DNA from: JAFGAV01 sp041479055
Lineage (GTDB): Bacteria; Acidobacteriota; Aminicenantia; Aminicenantales; JAFGAV01
Assembly (NCBI GenBank): GCA_963702835.1
Contig: OY969762.1
Location: forward strand, 1,302,001 to 1,366,000
Direction: 5' to 3'
Length of the DNA stretch: 64,000 nt
In this document: one piece after another, positions 35,501-43,641 of the stretch
Layout: every line of letters starts with the position of its first letter
How positions within the stretch are numbered: position 1 is the first letter of the stretch
Translations under genes and position numbers: made by a program
Notes under the pieces: generated by a model
Databases searched by the model: none
Told to the model about the DNA's origin: nothing
What the model saw: the letters and a program-made list of their open reading frames with translations, nothing else

Positions 35501-38500
35501 GCATTCCCTGGGTCTCGCCGGCAGGGGTCCACAGCCGCTGCAGCCTCTTATTGTCGCGGAACACCTCCAGGAGCACCGGGCCCCGCTCATAGCCGGTGGC
35601 CCACAGCATCTCAAAGGTCTGGCCGACCTCCACCCTGGAATTTTTATTAACGGTCAAGAACGGAAGAGGAACGCCGAAATTGCGGCTACCGGGGTCGAGG
35701 ACGACGAAGAACTGGAGCGCTTCCACGGCCGCTCCGAATTTGTCCTTGGTCCGCAGCCTGGCCTTATAGGCGCCCGGCTTGAGGTCGAAGCTCAGGACGC
35801 AAGCCGGCTGGCCCGAGGCGCTCGTCGCGAAATCTTTCTTGGCCGCCAGCGCCCCCTCGGGCCATTTGCGCCAGTCGGAGGTGGCGGAAAATCCCGCTTG
35901 ACCCCGGCGGCGGGCTTCGTTCTCCTGCACAGAGACCTCGCCGATCAGGTCCTGCGGCACGGGCTTATCCGGACCCCGGAGGGAGAAGACTTCAAGAATT
36001 CCGGAGGCCGCCGCCGGCTTGCCGTTCAAGGTCGTCGTGGTTACCGTCAGGGCCACGGGCTTCCCCTTCTCCAGCCAGTCGTCTGTCTTAAGCGCGGCCT
36101 CCAGGGAGACCGTGCCCAGGCGGAGCTGGCCTTCGGCGCTGCGTGTCTCGCCGGAGCTGTCTGTCACATCGGCGCTCACCGTATAGGTAAAGGACAGCTG
36201 GGATTCCTTGGGCACCGAGGGGTCGGGCCGGGCCAAGAAGCGGACGGCAAATTTGCCGGCCGCATCTGTGCGCGTCGTGCCGTGGGCGATCTCCTGACTC
36301 TCGCTCCATTTCCCGGAGCCATACCACCAATACCACCAAAAGGGCAGGTTGACTTGCCGCACGACCCTGTACCGGACAAGGGCCTCGTCCACCGGAGCGC
36401 CGGTGTAGGCGGTGGCCTCGCCCTTCACCTCGGCCTCCTGGCCCAGGCGAAATTCTTTGTCGGGGCTGTCGATCTTCACCTGGAACTTGGGCCGCTTGTA
36501 TTCCTCCACTCGAACCGTGGCCGACCCTTCCGGGTTGGAGCATTCGATGGTCATTGCGCCCGTCAGTCGGTCGGTGGGCGCGGTGAACGTCCCGCTCACG
36601 GACCCGAATTCGTTGGAGACCAGGTCCAGGCTGGAGACTTTCTCAGCGTTCACGTCCAGCAGAGTGACGGTCAGCCTGCGGCCGGGCAGAAGTTGATAGT
36701 TGTTCGCCCCCTGGTCCACGCTCAGGCAGATGCCCTTGAAATGGATCATCTGGCCCGGCCGGTATAGCGACCGGTCGGTGAAAAAAACCGTGCGGGTGCC
36801 CCGCTCTTTTTCGCTGGCGTAGCCGTAGGGGATTTGGGTGTCCGCCACGGCCTCCCCTTTTTTGTCGGTGACCAGTATCAGGCGGTTGGTATAGAAATCA
36901 GAGAAACCCAGGCTGAAGAAACCGAACTCGTCGGTGTTCGCCCGGACCGGCTGTTTGAGCATGCCCTGGCGATAGTCCCATTCATAAATGGCCGCCTCCG
37001 CGGCCGGCACCGGTTCCCCTCCCTCGTTGCGGACGACATAACCCGAGACCTGTCTGCGGTCCGAAGCGCAGAGGATGAAGCCCAGGCTGCTTACCCAAAA
37101 AGAGGCTGCTTGAACCTTGTTCGAGGCGAAGGAAAAATCCTTCTTGAGGCTGGCCAGGACCAGGTAATAGCCGGGTTTCAAGACCGGCAGGGAGACCAGG
37201 GCCTCGGCCTTTTTAAAATCCGCTGTCGGCTTGAGATCGACTGTCCACTCGGCCGCAGGCGCTTTCTTCAGCAAGGCCTGAATGGCATTCTCGGAATAAC
37301 CGAAAAAAGTCGCCGCTTGCTTATCCTGCAGGAGAGCCTGATAGTTCTCCGCAATCAGCCGGACATAAAGACGCTCGATGTTCCGGTAGCCGACGACCAT
37401 TTTGGAGGGGCGGCCGGGCATGACCACGGACTCGGCCTTGAGCTCGAATTCTTTGGCCGTGATGCGGGCCAGGAGGGCCTGACAGTTCCGCCCTCCCAAA
37501 GACTTAGGGAACGCTTTCTGCCCCCGGCCGGCGACCTCAAAGGCGGCCGCCGGATCGTCCCTAGCGAAGAGCTCTTGGGCCCAGAGATACAAGGCCTGAC
37601 TGCTCAACTCTGAACCCGGATAGGCCCCGGCCAGCTCCTTGAGCCGGGCGATGTATGTGTCGGACTGTCCCTCGCCGACGGCCACGTTCCGCACCCAGCG
37701 CAGCCGGGCCAGGTCGGCATCGAGGAAGGCGTCGCGACGGCCGGCCCCGCTATGGAAGTCCAGCAGGCTTTGGTAGATCTTGAGCGCCTGGAGTTTGGGC
37801 GACTCGGCGTCGGTCGTCTCCGGCTTGAAGAGCAGGAATTCCCTGGCCGGAGCGAAAGCCGCCGAATCGGCTTGGACCTCAAAAGCGTCCTCGGGCTTGG
37901 CCCCGGCCTGCTCGGCCGAAGTGTAGAACTCCAGGGCTTCCCAGGCGGCGAAATCATAGAGCGTCGGCCGCAGGGCCGATGGCTGGTCGCCTTCGATCAG
38001 GAAATCATGGTATTTATCCAAGGCGATGCCCTGCAGGGCTTTGTCCGCCTTGAGCACGTCCCGGTAGAGAGAATCGATCTCCCGGTAAAGACGGGGAAGG
38101 TCCCAGGTGGTGAAATCCTTCTCGTCCAGGCCGGCGGTTTCGGTCCTTTCCATGAACCGCCACCTGTTCCGCTGGAAATAGTGCCAATACCAGCGGGCCA
38201 GGACGAGCTTCAGCATGGGCTGGAGATCCTGCGGGGATGCGGCGATCTCCTCTTTAAGGTGGAGGATCCTGGCGGCCGGCTTATTTCCCTCGATCAAACC
38301 CTCCATGGCGATCTGCCGGATGACGGCCTTCAAAACCTGTTCGTTGGCCTTGATCTGCAAGGCCAGGCCATGGATATCTTTCAGGTATCCGATGGCCGTC
38401 TGAGGCAGTCCGTTCTGCTGGGCCTCATCCACTTTCTTCCACAGCTCTTGGATGCGAGTTTGGACCTCTTTGGTATCCTGTTTTTGTTTCATGGTAACTC

Positions 38501-38561
38501 CCAGGATGGAGATCACGCCCACGACCACGACTCCCAGCACGATCCAGCGCACGATTTTCAT
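32568..38561 (-). CDS. Bacterial alpha-2-macroglobulin with thioester
   Basis: A 1997-residue periplasmic, membrane-anchored protein. AGGAGG lies 6 bp before the ATG at 38561. Residues about 5-24 form a signal anchor (IVRWIVLGVVVVGVISILG). A helical N-terminal region (30-380) is followed by macroglobulin domains (about 390-1100, including FTDRSLYRPGQMIHFKGI). A Pro/Ala-rich linker or bait-like stretch comes next (about 1175-1225). ALTQWRFLGLAHT is followed by the thioester CSEQ with Cys at residue 1464 (YECSEQVF), then a helical thioester domain (EDGAWPWFPGGRPDSYIT). Family members trap proteases to protect the cell. The usual PBP1C partner gene is not adjacent. Confidence 0.94.
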   Translation of the reverse strand: MKIVRWIVLGVVVVGVISILGVTMKQKQDTKEVQTRIQELWKKVDEAQQNGLPQTAIGYLKDIHGLALQIKANEQVLKAVIRQIAMEGLIEGNKPAARILHLKEEIAASPQDLQPMLKLVLARWYWHYFQRNRWRFMERTETAGLDEKDFTTWDLPRLYREIDSLYRDVLKADKALQGIALDKYHDFLIEGDQPSALRPTLYDFAAWEALEFYTSAEQAGAKPEDAFEVQADSAAFAPAREFLLFKPETTDAESPKLQALKIYQSLLDFHSGAGRRDAFLDADLARLRWVRNVAVGEGQSDTYIARLKELAGAYPGSELSSQALYLWAQELFARDDPAAAFEVAGRGQKAFPKSLGGRNCQALLARITAKEFELKAESVVMPGRPSKMVVGYRNIERLYVRLIAENYQALLQDKQAATFFGYSENAIQALLKKAPAAEWTVDLKPTADFKKAEALVSLPVLKPGYYLVLASLKKDFSFASNKVQAASFWVSSLGFILCASDRRQVSGYVVRNEGGEPVPAAEAAIYEWDYRQGMLKQPVRANTDEFGFFSLGFSDFYTNRLILVTDKKGEAVADTQIPYGYASEKERGTRTVFFTDRSLYRPGQMIHFKGICLSVDQGANNYQLLPGRRLTVTLLDVNAEKVSSLDLVSNEFGSVSGTFTAPTDRLTGAMTIECSNPEGSATVRVEEYKRPKFQVKIDSPDKEFRLGQEAEVKGEATAYTGAPVDEALVRYRVVRQVNLPFWWYWWYGSGKWSESQEIAHGTTRTDAAGKFAVRFLARPDPSVPKESQLSFTYTVSADVTDSSGETRSAEGQLRLGTVSLEAALKTDDWLEKGKPVALTVTTTTLNGKPAAASGILEVFSLRGPDKPVPQDLIGEVSVQENEARRRGQAGFSATSDWRKWPEGALAAKKDFATSASGQPACVLSFDLKPGAYKARLRTKDKFGAAVEALQFFVVLDPGSRNFGVPLPFLTVNKNSRVEVGQTFEMLWATGYERGPVLLEVFRDNKRLQRLWTPAGETQGMLRIPVKPENKGGFTVIASLVKDNRMYREQTRAVVPWSDKLLKFEWMTFRSKLLPGQKETWTLKIKGPGALPAAAEMVASLYDASLDQFYPHSFPGLLGIFSTDQTYLSAHFVNRSQSFSSYGRDLTNFPSYEEGIYVHFPEEVWRDFYGYEFLEKRAMAGAAEMGPPPPAPAAQATLSEAMMVVSSPAKDKKTDGEKAAKPAEPDLSKVAARKNLNETAFFFPHLLADKDGAVSLEFTMPEALTQWRFLGLAHTKDLASGLLEATTVTQKDLMVQPNPPRFLREGDLLEFTVKVTNMTEAEARGAVQLNFSDPVSEKPRDADLGNKDIKKAFIIPAKQSRSFSWTIQVPDGLEVLAFKAVGATDKNSDGEEGWLPVLSRRIFIQEAIPLWISGQGRKSFTFTKLAKSAGSPTLRHQGLTVQMTSNPAWYAVQALPFLMEFPYECSEQVFNRLYANSLAQHIADSDPKVRRVFDQWKGTEALKSNLEKNEELKSILLQESPWVIEAKAESQAKQRVGLLFDENHMSAELKSAFRKLEQMQDEDGAWPWFPGGRPDSYITLYIVTGFGRLKHLGVTSVSQKPALAALDHLDGWVVESYEDIVKNKRLNENNLGSTVALYLYGRSFFLKEQPIPEKAQKAVNYFLEQAKAFWLKLGYRQSQGHLALALNRFGFPAEAQKIMRSIKERSQVDEEMGRFWSEQEFSWWWYLAPIETQALMIEAFDEVMNDQPAVEECKIWLLKQKQTRDWKTSKATADAIYGLLLRGENLLASQELVEVTLGGEKVEPERAEAGTGYYEKSYGPQEIKPAMADITLVKKDKGIAWGGVHWSYLEDIAAVTPHTQNPLKLKKTVFVKRLTKKGPVIEPVAGPLEVGDTVTVRIELRSDRDMEYLHLKDHRGSGLEPVNVLSYYKYQDGLWYYESTKDTATHFFIDFLPKGTYVFEYPLKVVHRGSYQNGLAHIECMYAPEFNSHSESFKLEVK

Positions 38562-38702
38562 GCCGGCCCTCCTTCCCATATGATTTTCTTTCTATCATTC
38601 TATCATATCTCGCCCCGAGTGAACCGACTCAAATCCGTTTGAGAAAATAGCCGGAAGGGGGACGTCTCATCTCATGAAAAACGAAATCCAAGGAGGTGAA
38701 TC

Positions 38703-38939
38703 ATGAACATATTTGCAAGAAAAAGACGGCCTTTCCTGGGAACGGCCCTGGCCGTTCTTTGCCTGGTGTTGAGCTTGGCCGCCTTTGCCCCGGCCGCCCG
38801 GGGGGGAGTCTGCGAGGGGGCCCTGGCCGGCTGCATGGTGGATGCGGGGTTGACCATGGCCCACAGCCCCATGATCGGCCTGTCCTACATGATGTTTTGC
38901 CTGGACGGCTATTCGTTCTGTATCCAGTACTATGGATAA
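38703..38939 (+). CDS. Small exported four-cysteine peptide A
   Basis: A 78-residue protein preceded by a near-perfect Shine-Dalgarno (AAGGAGGTGA). A signal peptide (about 1-33, ending AAFAPAARG) is followed by a mature part of about 45 residues with C-x6-C (CEGALAGC), 21 residues, then C-x6-C (CLDGYSFC) and a short aromatic tail. The spacing fits two short helices joined by two disulfides. It is a paralogue of the next gene, 26 bp downstream, although the intervening residues differ. I do not recognise a family. Its place before a beta-propeller and a thioredoxin-like gene recalls Bacteroides NVEALA-type exported peptides; that is analogy only. Confidence 0.72.
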   Translation: MNIFARKRRPFLGTALAVLCLVLSLAAFAPAARGGVCEGALAGCMVDAGLTMAHSPMIGLSYMMFCLDGYSFCIQYYG

Positions 38940-38964
38940 GAAAAATGAACAAAAGGAGGAAAAT

Positions 38965-39183
38965 ATGATGCGGATCGAATCGACTCTTCGAAAGCCCCTG
39001 GTCTGGGGGATGATCCTGTTGGCGGTATTCATCATTCTCAGCCCCGCCGCTCTCCGGGCCGATGCCTGCTTGGAAGCTCTCCTGCAGTGCGTCACCGACT
39101 TTCCGGCCTATTTTTTCAACCCCTTTCACTTGAGCTATTGCCTCAACGGTGCCCTTTTTTGCTGGGCCTACATCCCCAACTAA
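38965..39183 (+). CDS. Small exported four-cysteine peptide B
   Basis: A 72-residue protein with its own AAGGAGG 5 bp before the ATG. The signal peptide (PLVWGMILLAVFIILSPAALRA) is followed by C-x6-C (CLEALLQC), 16 residues rich in Phe/Tyr, C-x6-C (CLNGALFC) and WAYIPN. The cysteine layout matches peptide A exactly in both CX6C units, so the two arose by duplication. There is no recognisable leader cleavage motif or modification enzyme nearby. The role could be structural, signalling or antimicrobial; none is shown. Confidence 0.72.
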   Translation: MMRIESTLRKPLVWGMILLAVFIILSPAALRADACLEALLQCVTDFPAYFFNPFHLSYCLNGALFCWAYIPN

Positions 39184-39198
39184 GCCGGAGAAAAACCC

Positions 39199-40221
39199 AT
39201 GAGCCCACTCTCCCCCCAACCAGGAATGCGACAAAAGACATCCAGGACGAGGCGCCAGCGCCTCGTCCTGGCCTTTCTGGCCGGAAGCCTGATTCTCTCG
39301 ACCCTCGGCCTCCAGGCGGCAGAGGAGCCCCGTTGGCGGCTCGAAGAAGTCCTGTCCATCGGCGGCCTAAAGAGCGACCTCTTGTCCATGTGGGTCGGGC
39401 TGGCCGTGGATGCAGACGGCTTCCTCTACCTTACCGACAATGTCCAAAACAGCCTGATGAAATTCGACCCGCAGGGCAAGCTGGTGAAAAAAACGGGCCG
39501 CCGGGGAGGCGGGCCGGGCGAGTTTCTGGCGCCCCGCCAGGTGGACGTCTCGGCCCAATCCGTCTACGTTGTCGACGGAAAAATCCCGGCCATCCAGGTC
39601 TTTGACAAGGATCTGAAGTATCAACGCCGCATCCCCTTGTCCTTTGCGGTCATCGAGATTCAAGCCCTTCCGGACAATTCACTGGCCGTGCCCGGCGTCC
39701 CCCTGATCAAGTCCGAAGCCGGAAAAGTCATCATCCTGGATCAAACCGGCCGGCCTCTCCGGTCGGTTGCCTTCATCCGTCCTGATAAAGCCGACGCGAC
39801 ATCCATGTCCAATTTCATCTTCGCCCCGGGAGGAGAAATGTACGCGGCCTTTTCCTGGCTGGACCGCATCGTCAAGGTGGATGCCCAAGGCCATACCGTT
39901 TGGGCCAAAAGCCTTTTTGACCCCGATCAGGTCAAGGCCAGTAAAAAATCTTTTTTGGGGATGTCCCCAAGCATGACCTTTAAGGACGTGGCCCTGGACC
40001 CCAAGGGCCGTCTGTTCGTCCTGGGCGGCAGCTTCAGCCAAAATCCCAACCGGGATGTCTATGTCCTCAGCCCCGATGACGGCCGCCTGCTCGAGACTCT
40101 GACCCTTCCCCAATCCAGCCACTGTATCACCATTGACCGCTGGGGGTATTTGTACAGCCGGGCGGATAAAGGCTCGACTTTGAAAAAATTCAGGATTGTC
40201 GCTTCAGGAGAAAAACAGTAA
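39199..40221 (+). CDS. Exported six-bladed beta-propeller (NHL-like) protein
   Basis: A 340-residue protein with an N-terminal basic stretch and signal segment (LVLAFLAGSLILSTLGLQAA). About six repeats follow with the NHL/6-bladed propeller pattern: VGLAVDADGFLYLTDNVQNS, LMKFDPQGKLVKKTG, GEFLAPRQVDVSAQSVYVVD and ITIDRWGYLYSRAD. GGPGEFLAPR is the usual blade signature. GGAG lies 8 bp before the ATG. It follows the two Cys-rich peptides in the same operon. Such propellers bind ligands or peptides; a role in handling the peptides is inference. Confidence 0.85.
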   Translation: MSPLSPQPGMRQKTSRTRRQRLVLAFLAGSLILSTLGLQAAEEPRWRLEEVLSIGGLKSDLLSMWVGLAVDADGFLYLTDNVQNSLMKFDPQGKLVKKTGRRGGGPGEFLAPRQVDVSAQSVYVVDGKIPAIQVFDKDLKYQRRIPLSFAVIEIQALPDNSLAVPGVPLIKSEAGKVIILDQTGRPLRSVAFIRPDKADATSMSNFIFAPGGEMYAAFSWLDRIVKVDAQGHTVWAKSLFDPDQVKASKKSFLGMSPSMTFKDVALDPKGRLFVLGGSFSQNPNRDVYVLSPDDGRLLETLTLPQSSHCITIDRWGYLYSRADKGSTLKKFRIVASGEKQ

Positions 40222-40227
40222 TCGGAC

Positions 40228-40680
40228 ATGAAGATCAAGCGCCTGGTATCCTGGCTCCTCCTGGCCGGCCTGGCCGGCCAGCCGGTCTTGGCCCGTCAAG
40301 AGGCCAAGCTCTCCTTCGGAACTTCTCCCTTGGCCATTCTCCTGACGGATGAGAGCGTATATCTCTGCCCGCTGTGCGGGGACAGGTTTCTGTCGGTCTT
40401 CCGGCAATTGTCTTCCCGTATAGGCAAAGACAGAATCTGGGTGGCCGTATCGGGAGTGAAACCTGAGCATGAGGCCGATGCCGCTGGATTAATCTCAGCG
40501 GTCAGAAAAAGGATCCAGGCCTTCCTGCGTTCCAACGGCATCGTCTGCCCTGTCCTGGCCGACCCGGCCGGAGCGCTCAGGGGGCCGGGAGGCGAGCTGC
40601 CGGCCTGCCTCATTTTCGATACGTCCGCCGGCTCGGTGCAGAGCTTTAGCCTTATTAAAATGCCGAAAAAGAAACCATGA
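40228..40680 (+). CDS. Exported thioredoxin-like protein with CPLC motif
   Basis: A 150-residue protein. The signal peptide (LVSWLLLAGLAGQPVLA) is followed by a short thioredoxin/redoxin-like fold with a CxxC, YLCPLCGDRFL (Cys47 and Cys50), and IVCPVLADPAGALR, which resembles the second half of AhpC/TlpA-type redoxins. A third Cys is in ELPACLIFD. It overlaps the downstream gene by 4 bp. In this operon it could oxidise or isomerise disulfides in the four-Cys peptides (inference). Confidence 0.68.
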   Translation: MKIKRLVSWLLLAGLAGQPVLARQEAKLSFGTSPLAILLTDESVYLCPLCGDRFLSVFRQLSSRIGKDRIWVAVSGVKPEHEADAAGLISAVRKRIQAFLRSNGIVCPVLADPAGALRGPGGELPACLIFDTSAGSVQSFSLIKMPKKKP

Positions 40681-41159
40681 ACTCTTTTATGGAGGCCTTG
40701 TTCCTGACGGGACTGGCCTTGAACATTGCCTTCTTCATCCACGGCCTGAGCCTCTTCCGCAAGCTGAGATCAAGGGCGGGAGAAAAGCCGGCCGGCTGGT
40801 CGAGAGTGAGCGACCTGTCGTTCATGGAAAACCGGCTCATCCTGGCCCTGCTTCTGGTCTTTGCCGTCTGGTGCGGCTGGCAAATCATCTATAGTCCGGC
40901 CTCCCCGGCCGGCTACCGGAGCCTCCTGGTTCTCTTGTTCGCCTTGGCCAATGGGCCGCGCTGGAACGTGGTGGTGGGCCAGGCCGGGATCGTTTACCGG
41001 TTGAAGTTCATTCCCTGGCATATCGTAAGAGAAAGGACCGTCATCACCACGAATTCTAGAACGCTTTTAAGGCTCCGTTTGGACCGAAACCCCCTCACAG
41101 AGATACCCAAGACTTTGACCATCCCTGTTCCCAAAAAAGTGCGGCTGGACCTGCCCTGA
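40677..41159 (+). CDS. Membrane protein, last gene of the Cys-rich peptide operon
   Basis: A 160-residue protein with two or three membrane segments (residues 5-24, 52-70, 77-93) and a C-terminal cytosolic beta-rich part (NVVVGQAGIVYRLKFIPWHI, LRLDRNPLTEIPKTLTIPV) that looks like a small PH-like domain. The ATG overlaps the stop of the thioredoxin-like gene (ATGA). No family is assigned with confidence. Confidence 0.65.
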   Translation: MNSFMEALFLTGLALNIAFFIHGLSLFRKLRSRAGEKPAGWSRVSDLSFMENRLILALLLVFAVWCGWQIIYSPASPAGYRSLLVLLFALANGPRWNVVVGQAGIVYRLKFIPWHIVRERTVITTNSRTLLRLRLDRNPLTEIPKTLTIPVPKKVRLDLP

Positions 41160-41248
41160 GGTATTTTCTGCGCCCATGGCTTCTGGCGGCATTCGAGCCT
41201 CGGCTTAAGCACCGGAAAGGCTATCGGATGTGACCTTGTCGGAGGGAA

Positions 41249-41343
<95 letters not shown>

Positions 41344-41449
41344 GCGCTCGATGTGGCCAGCGTATTCTACCATTTTTCCATACCTCTTCAAAGGTTGAAG
41401 GCGGTCAGCTATTGAATTTTACAGGCCTAGGCAAAAAAATCTAATAGTA

Positions 41450-41539
41450 TGGCGGAGGGAGAGGGATTCGAACCCCCGTTCCGGTTACCCGGAAAGCGGT
41501 TTTCAAGACCGCCGCCTTCAACCACTCGGCCATCCCTCC
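41450..41539 (-). tRNA. tRNA-Ser (anticodon UGA)
   Basis: The 5' acceptor GGAGGGA pairs with TCCCTCC, followed by discriminator G and an encoded CCA. The anticodon loop is CTTGAAA (UGA, reads UCA-type codons), with a long variable arm and T-loop GGTTCGAATCC. It lies between serS and tRNA-Ser(GCU), all on the same strand. Confidence 0.96.
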
Positions 41540-41546
41540 GACCTTT

Positions 41547-41631
41547 CCGAAAACGCCTTCCTTTTACCCCCTTGATTTCCAAGGGGGTAGGGGGGATTAA
41601 TATAATATTAAACAATAAGAGGCGTTTTCGG
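41547..41631. repeat. Nested inverted repeat between serS and tRNA-Ser
   Basis: The outer arms CCGAAAACGCCT (41547-41558) and AGGCGTTTTCGG (41620-41631) are perfect. Inside lies a second perfect stem, TACCCCCTTG (41565-41574) and CAAGGGGGTA (41580-41589). An AT-rich stretch (TAATATAATATT) sits between the stems. It could separate serS and tRNA transcripts or be a small palindromic element. Confidence 0.7.
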
Positions 41632-41645
41632 CAATTCTATGTTTT

Positions 41646-42917
41646 TCACCGTATCCTCTCCAGCCCATCGAGATAGGGTTGCAGCGCTTGGGGGACGAGC
41701 ACTGAGCCGTCGGCCTGCTGGTAGCATTCCAGGATGGCGGCCACCGTCCGTCCGACGGCCACCCCGGAGCCGTTCAATGTATGGAGAAACTCGGGCTTGG
41801 CTTTGGGCTCGCGCCGGAAGCGGATGTTCGCCCGACGTGCCTGAAAATCTGTGCAGTTGGAGCAGGAGGAGATTTCCATGTACTTCTTCCGCTCGGGCAT
41901 CCACAGCTCCAGGTCATAGGTCATGGCGCTGGCGAACCCCAGGTCGGCGCTGCACAGGCTCACCACGCGGTAGGGGAGGCCCAGCCTTTTCAGGACCTCC
42001 TCAGCGCCGGCCGTCATCCTCTCCAGCTCCTGGAAAGAATGTTCGGGCAGGGAAAAAACCATTAACTCCACTTTGTTGAACTGGTGCTGCCGGACCAGGC
42101 CGCGGATGTCCTTGCCGTAGGAGCCGGCCTCGCTCCGGAAACAAGGAGTATAGGCGGCGAACCGCCTGGGAAGCGAAGAGCCCTCCAGAATTTCGTCCCG
42201 GAAAAGGTTGGTCAGCGGCACCTCGGCGGTAGGAATCAGATACCACTTATACCCTTCCAGCTTGAACAGGTCCTGGGCAAACTTGGGCAGGTTGCCCGTG
42301 CCGAGGAGGCTTTCCTCGTTGGCCAGGAAAGGCGGCAGGACTTCGGTGTAGCCTCCCTGGCCGGTATGAATGTCGAGCATGAAATTTATGAGGGCCCGCT
42401 CCAGCCGGGCGCCGGCGCCGAACGAGACGGTGAAGCGCGTGCCGGCAATCTTGGCCGCCCGGTCGAAGTCAAGAATGCCCAGGCGGCGGCCTATCTCCCA
42501 GTGCGGCTCGGGCTCGAAGGGAAAGCGCGGAGGCTCGCCCCAGCGCCGCACCTCAACGTTGTCTTCCGAACTCCGGCCCGGGGGCACGCTTTCGTGCGGC
42601 AGGTTGGGAATGACGAGAAGAACCGCCCGAAGCTGTTCCTCCAGCCCCCGAATCTGCTCTTCCAGGACGGCGATGCCATCCCCGACCTTTTTCATCTCGA
42701 CGATCAAGCCCGCCGCCTCCCGGCCTTCCTTCTTGGCCCGGCCGATCTCATCCGAGGCCTTGTTCCGCGCCGAACGGAACTCTTCCGCCCGCTGCTGAAG
42801 CCCTTTCCGCTCTTCATTCAAGCGAGTCAGCTGGGCCAGGTCCAGATCATAGCCCCGGCCGGCCAGGCGCCGCCGGATATTCTCCGGATCATCCAGGATC
42901 GTCTTCAGGTCGAGCAT
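41646..42917 (-). CDS. serS: Serine--tRNA ligase
   Basis: A 423-residue class II synthetase charging tRNA-Ser. The N-terminal coiled coil that holds the tRNA long variable arm spans about 25-110 (LNEERKGLQQRAEEFRSARN). The catalytic core follows, with motif 1 around RLERALINFMLDIHT, motif 2 TPCFRSEAGSYGKDIRGLVR with FNKVELMVF, and motif 3 with LNGSGVAVGRTVAAILE. The length is typical. Both tRNA-Ser genes of the window lie directly downstream on the same strand. Confidence 0.97.
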   Translation of the reverse strand: MLDLKTILDDPENIRRRLAGRGYDLDLAQLTRLNEERKGLQQRAEEFRSARNKASDEIGRAKKEGREAAGLIVEMKKVGDGIAVLEEQIRGLEEQLRAVLLVIPNLPHESVPPGRSSEDNVEVRRWGEPPRFPFEPEPHWEIGRRLGILDFDRAAKIAGTRFTVSFGAGARLERALINFMLDIHTGQGGYTEVLPPFLANEESLLGTGNLPKFAQDLFKLEGYKWYLIPTAEVPLTNLFRDEILEGSSLPRRFAAYTPCFRSEAGSYGKDIRGLVRQHQFNKVELMVFSLPEHSFQELERMTAGAEEVLKRLGLPYRVVSLCSADLGFASAMTYDLELWMPERKKYMEISSCSNCTDFQARRANIRFRREPKAKPEFLHTLNGSGVAVGRTVAAILECYQQADGSVLVPQALQPYLDGLERIR

Positions 42918-43076
42918 GAAGTCCTCTCCTTCCCCGCGGCCTTCCTCCCTTCACTATAAGAAAAATCGCCGAAAAAAGAAACAAAAGTACAGGCCGGGCC
43001 GCCGCTGCCGTCATAACAATATAGCGGTTTGACTCGGTTAAGGGCAATCCCTTATAGTGAGGATGACCGGAAAACG

Positions 43077-43625
43077 ATGACCGCCAAGCCCGGGAAAAAA
43101 GAATTCCAAGGCTATATCCAGGTCTATACCGGCAACGGCAAGGGAAAGACGACGGCGGCTTTGGGCCTGGCCCTTCGGGCCGCCGGACGCGGCCTGCGGA
43201 CATATTTCGGCCAATTCCTCAAGGGCCAGGACTATGGCGAACTCCGGGCTGTCCGGGCCCTCTCCCCTCTCCTGACCATCGAGCAGTTCGGCCGGCAGGG
43301 GTTCATTCATGTCGGGGAGAACCCCGACCAGGAGGACTTCCAGCGGGCGCGGGCGGGCCTGGACAAATGCCGCGCGGCCATGCTCTCCGGCCGCTTCGAC
43401 CTTGTCGTCTTGGACGAAGTCAACGTCGCCCTCCACTTCAAATTGCTTGACGAAAAAGACATCCTGAAATTCCTGGAGGAAAAGCCGGAAGCCGTCGAGA
43501 TCGTTCTGACCGGCCGCTACGCGCCCCAAAGCGTCCTGGACCGGGCCGACCTGGTGACGGAAATGTCCTGCCTCAAACACTATTATGAACGCGGGGTCCG
43601 GGCCCGGGACGGGATCGAGCGATAG
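43077..43625 (+). CDS. Cob(I)yrinic acid a,c-diamide adenosyltransferase, CobA/CobO/BtuR type
   Basis: A 182-residue enzyme that transfers adenosyl from ATP to Co(I) corrinoids. The P-loop GNGKGKTTAALGLALRAAGR (19-38), FGQFLKGQDYGEL, DLVVLDEVNVALHF (Walker B) and EIVLTGRYAP are diagnostic of this family. The ATG at 43077 is preferred over the upstream TTG at 43029. No cobalamin riboswitch is visible in the 159-bp region shared with serS. It is followed closely by the zincin gene. Confidence 0.93.
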   Translation: MTAKPGKKEFQGYIQVYTGNGKGKTTAALGLALRAAGRGLRTYFGQFLKGQDYGELRAVRALSPLLTIEQFGRQGFIHVGENPDQEDFQRARAGLDKCRAAMLSGRFDLVVLDEVNVALHFKLLDEKDILKFLEEKPEAVEIVLTGRYAPQSVLDRADLVTEMSCLKHYYERGVRARDGIER

Positions 43626-43641
43626 GCGTCGGAGTTCCACA

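Noticed and set aside
42918..43076. Cobalamin riboswitch before the cob(I)yrinic acid adenosyltransferase gene
   Set aside because: No B12-box-like sequence is visible and the divergent gap is only 159 bp.
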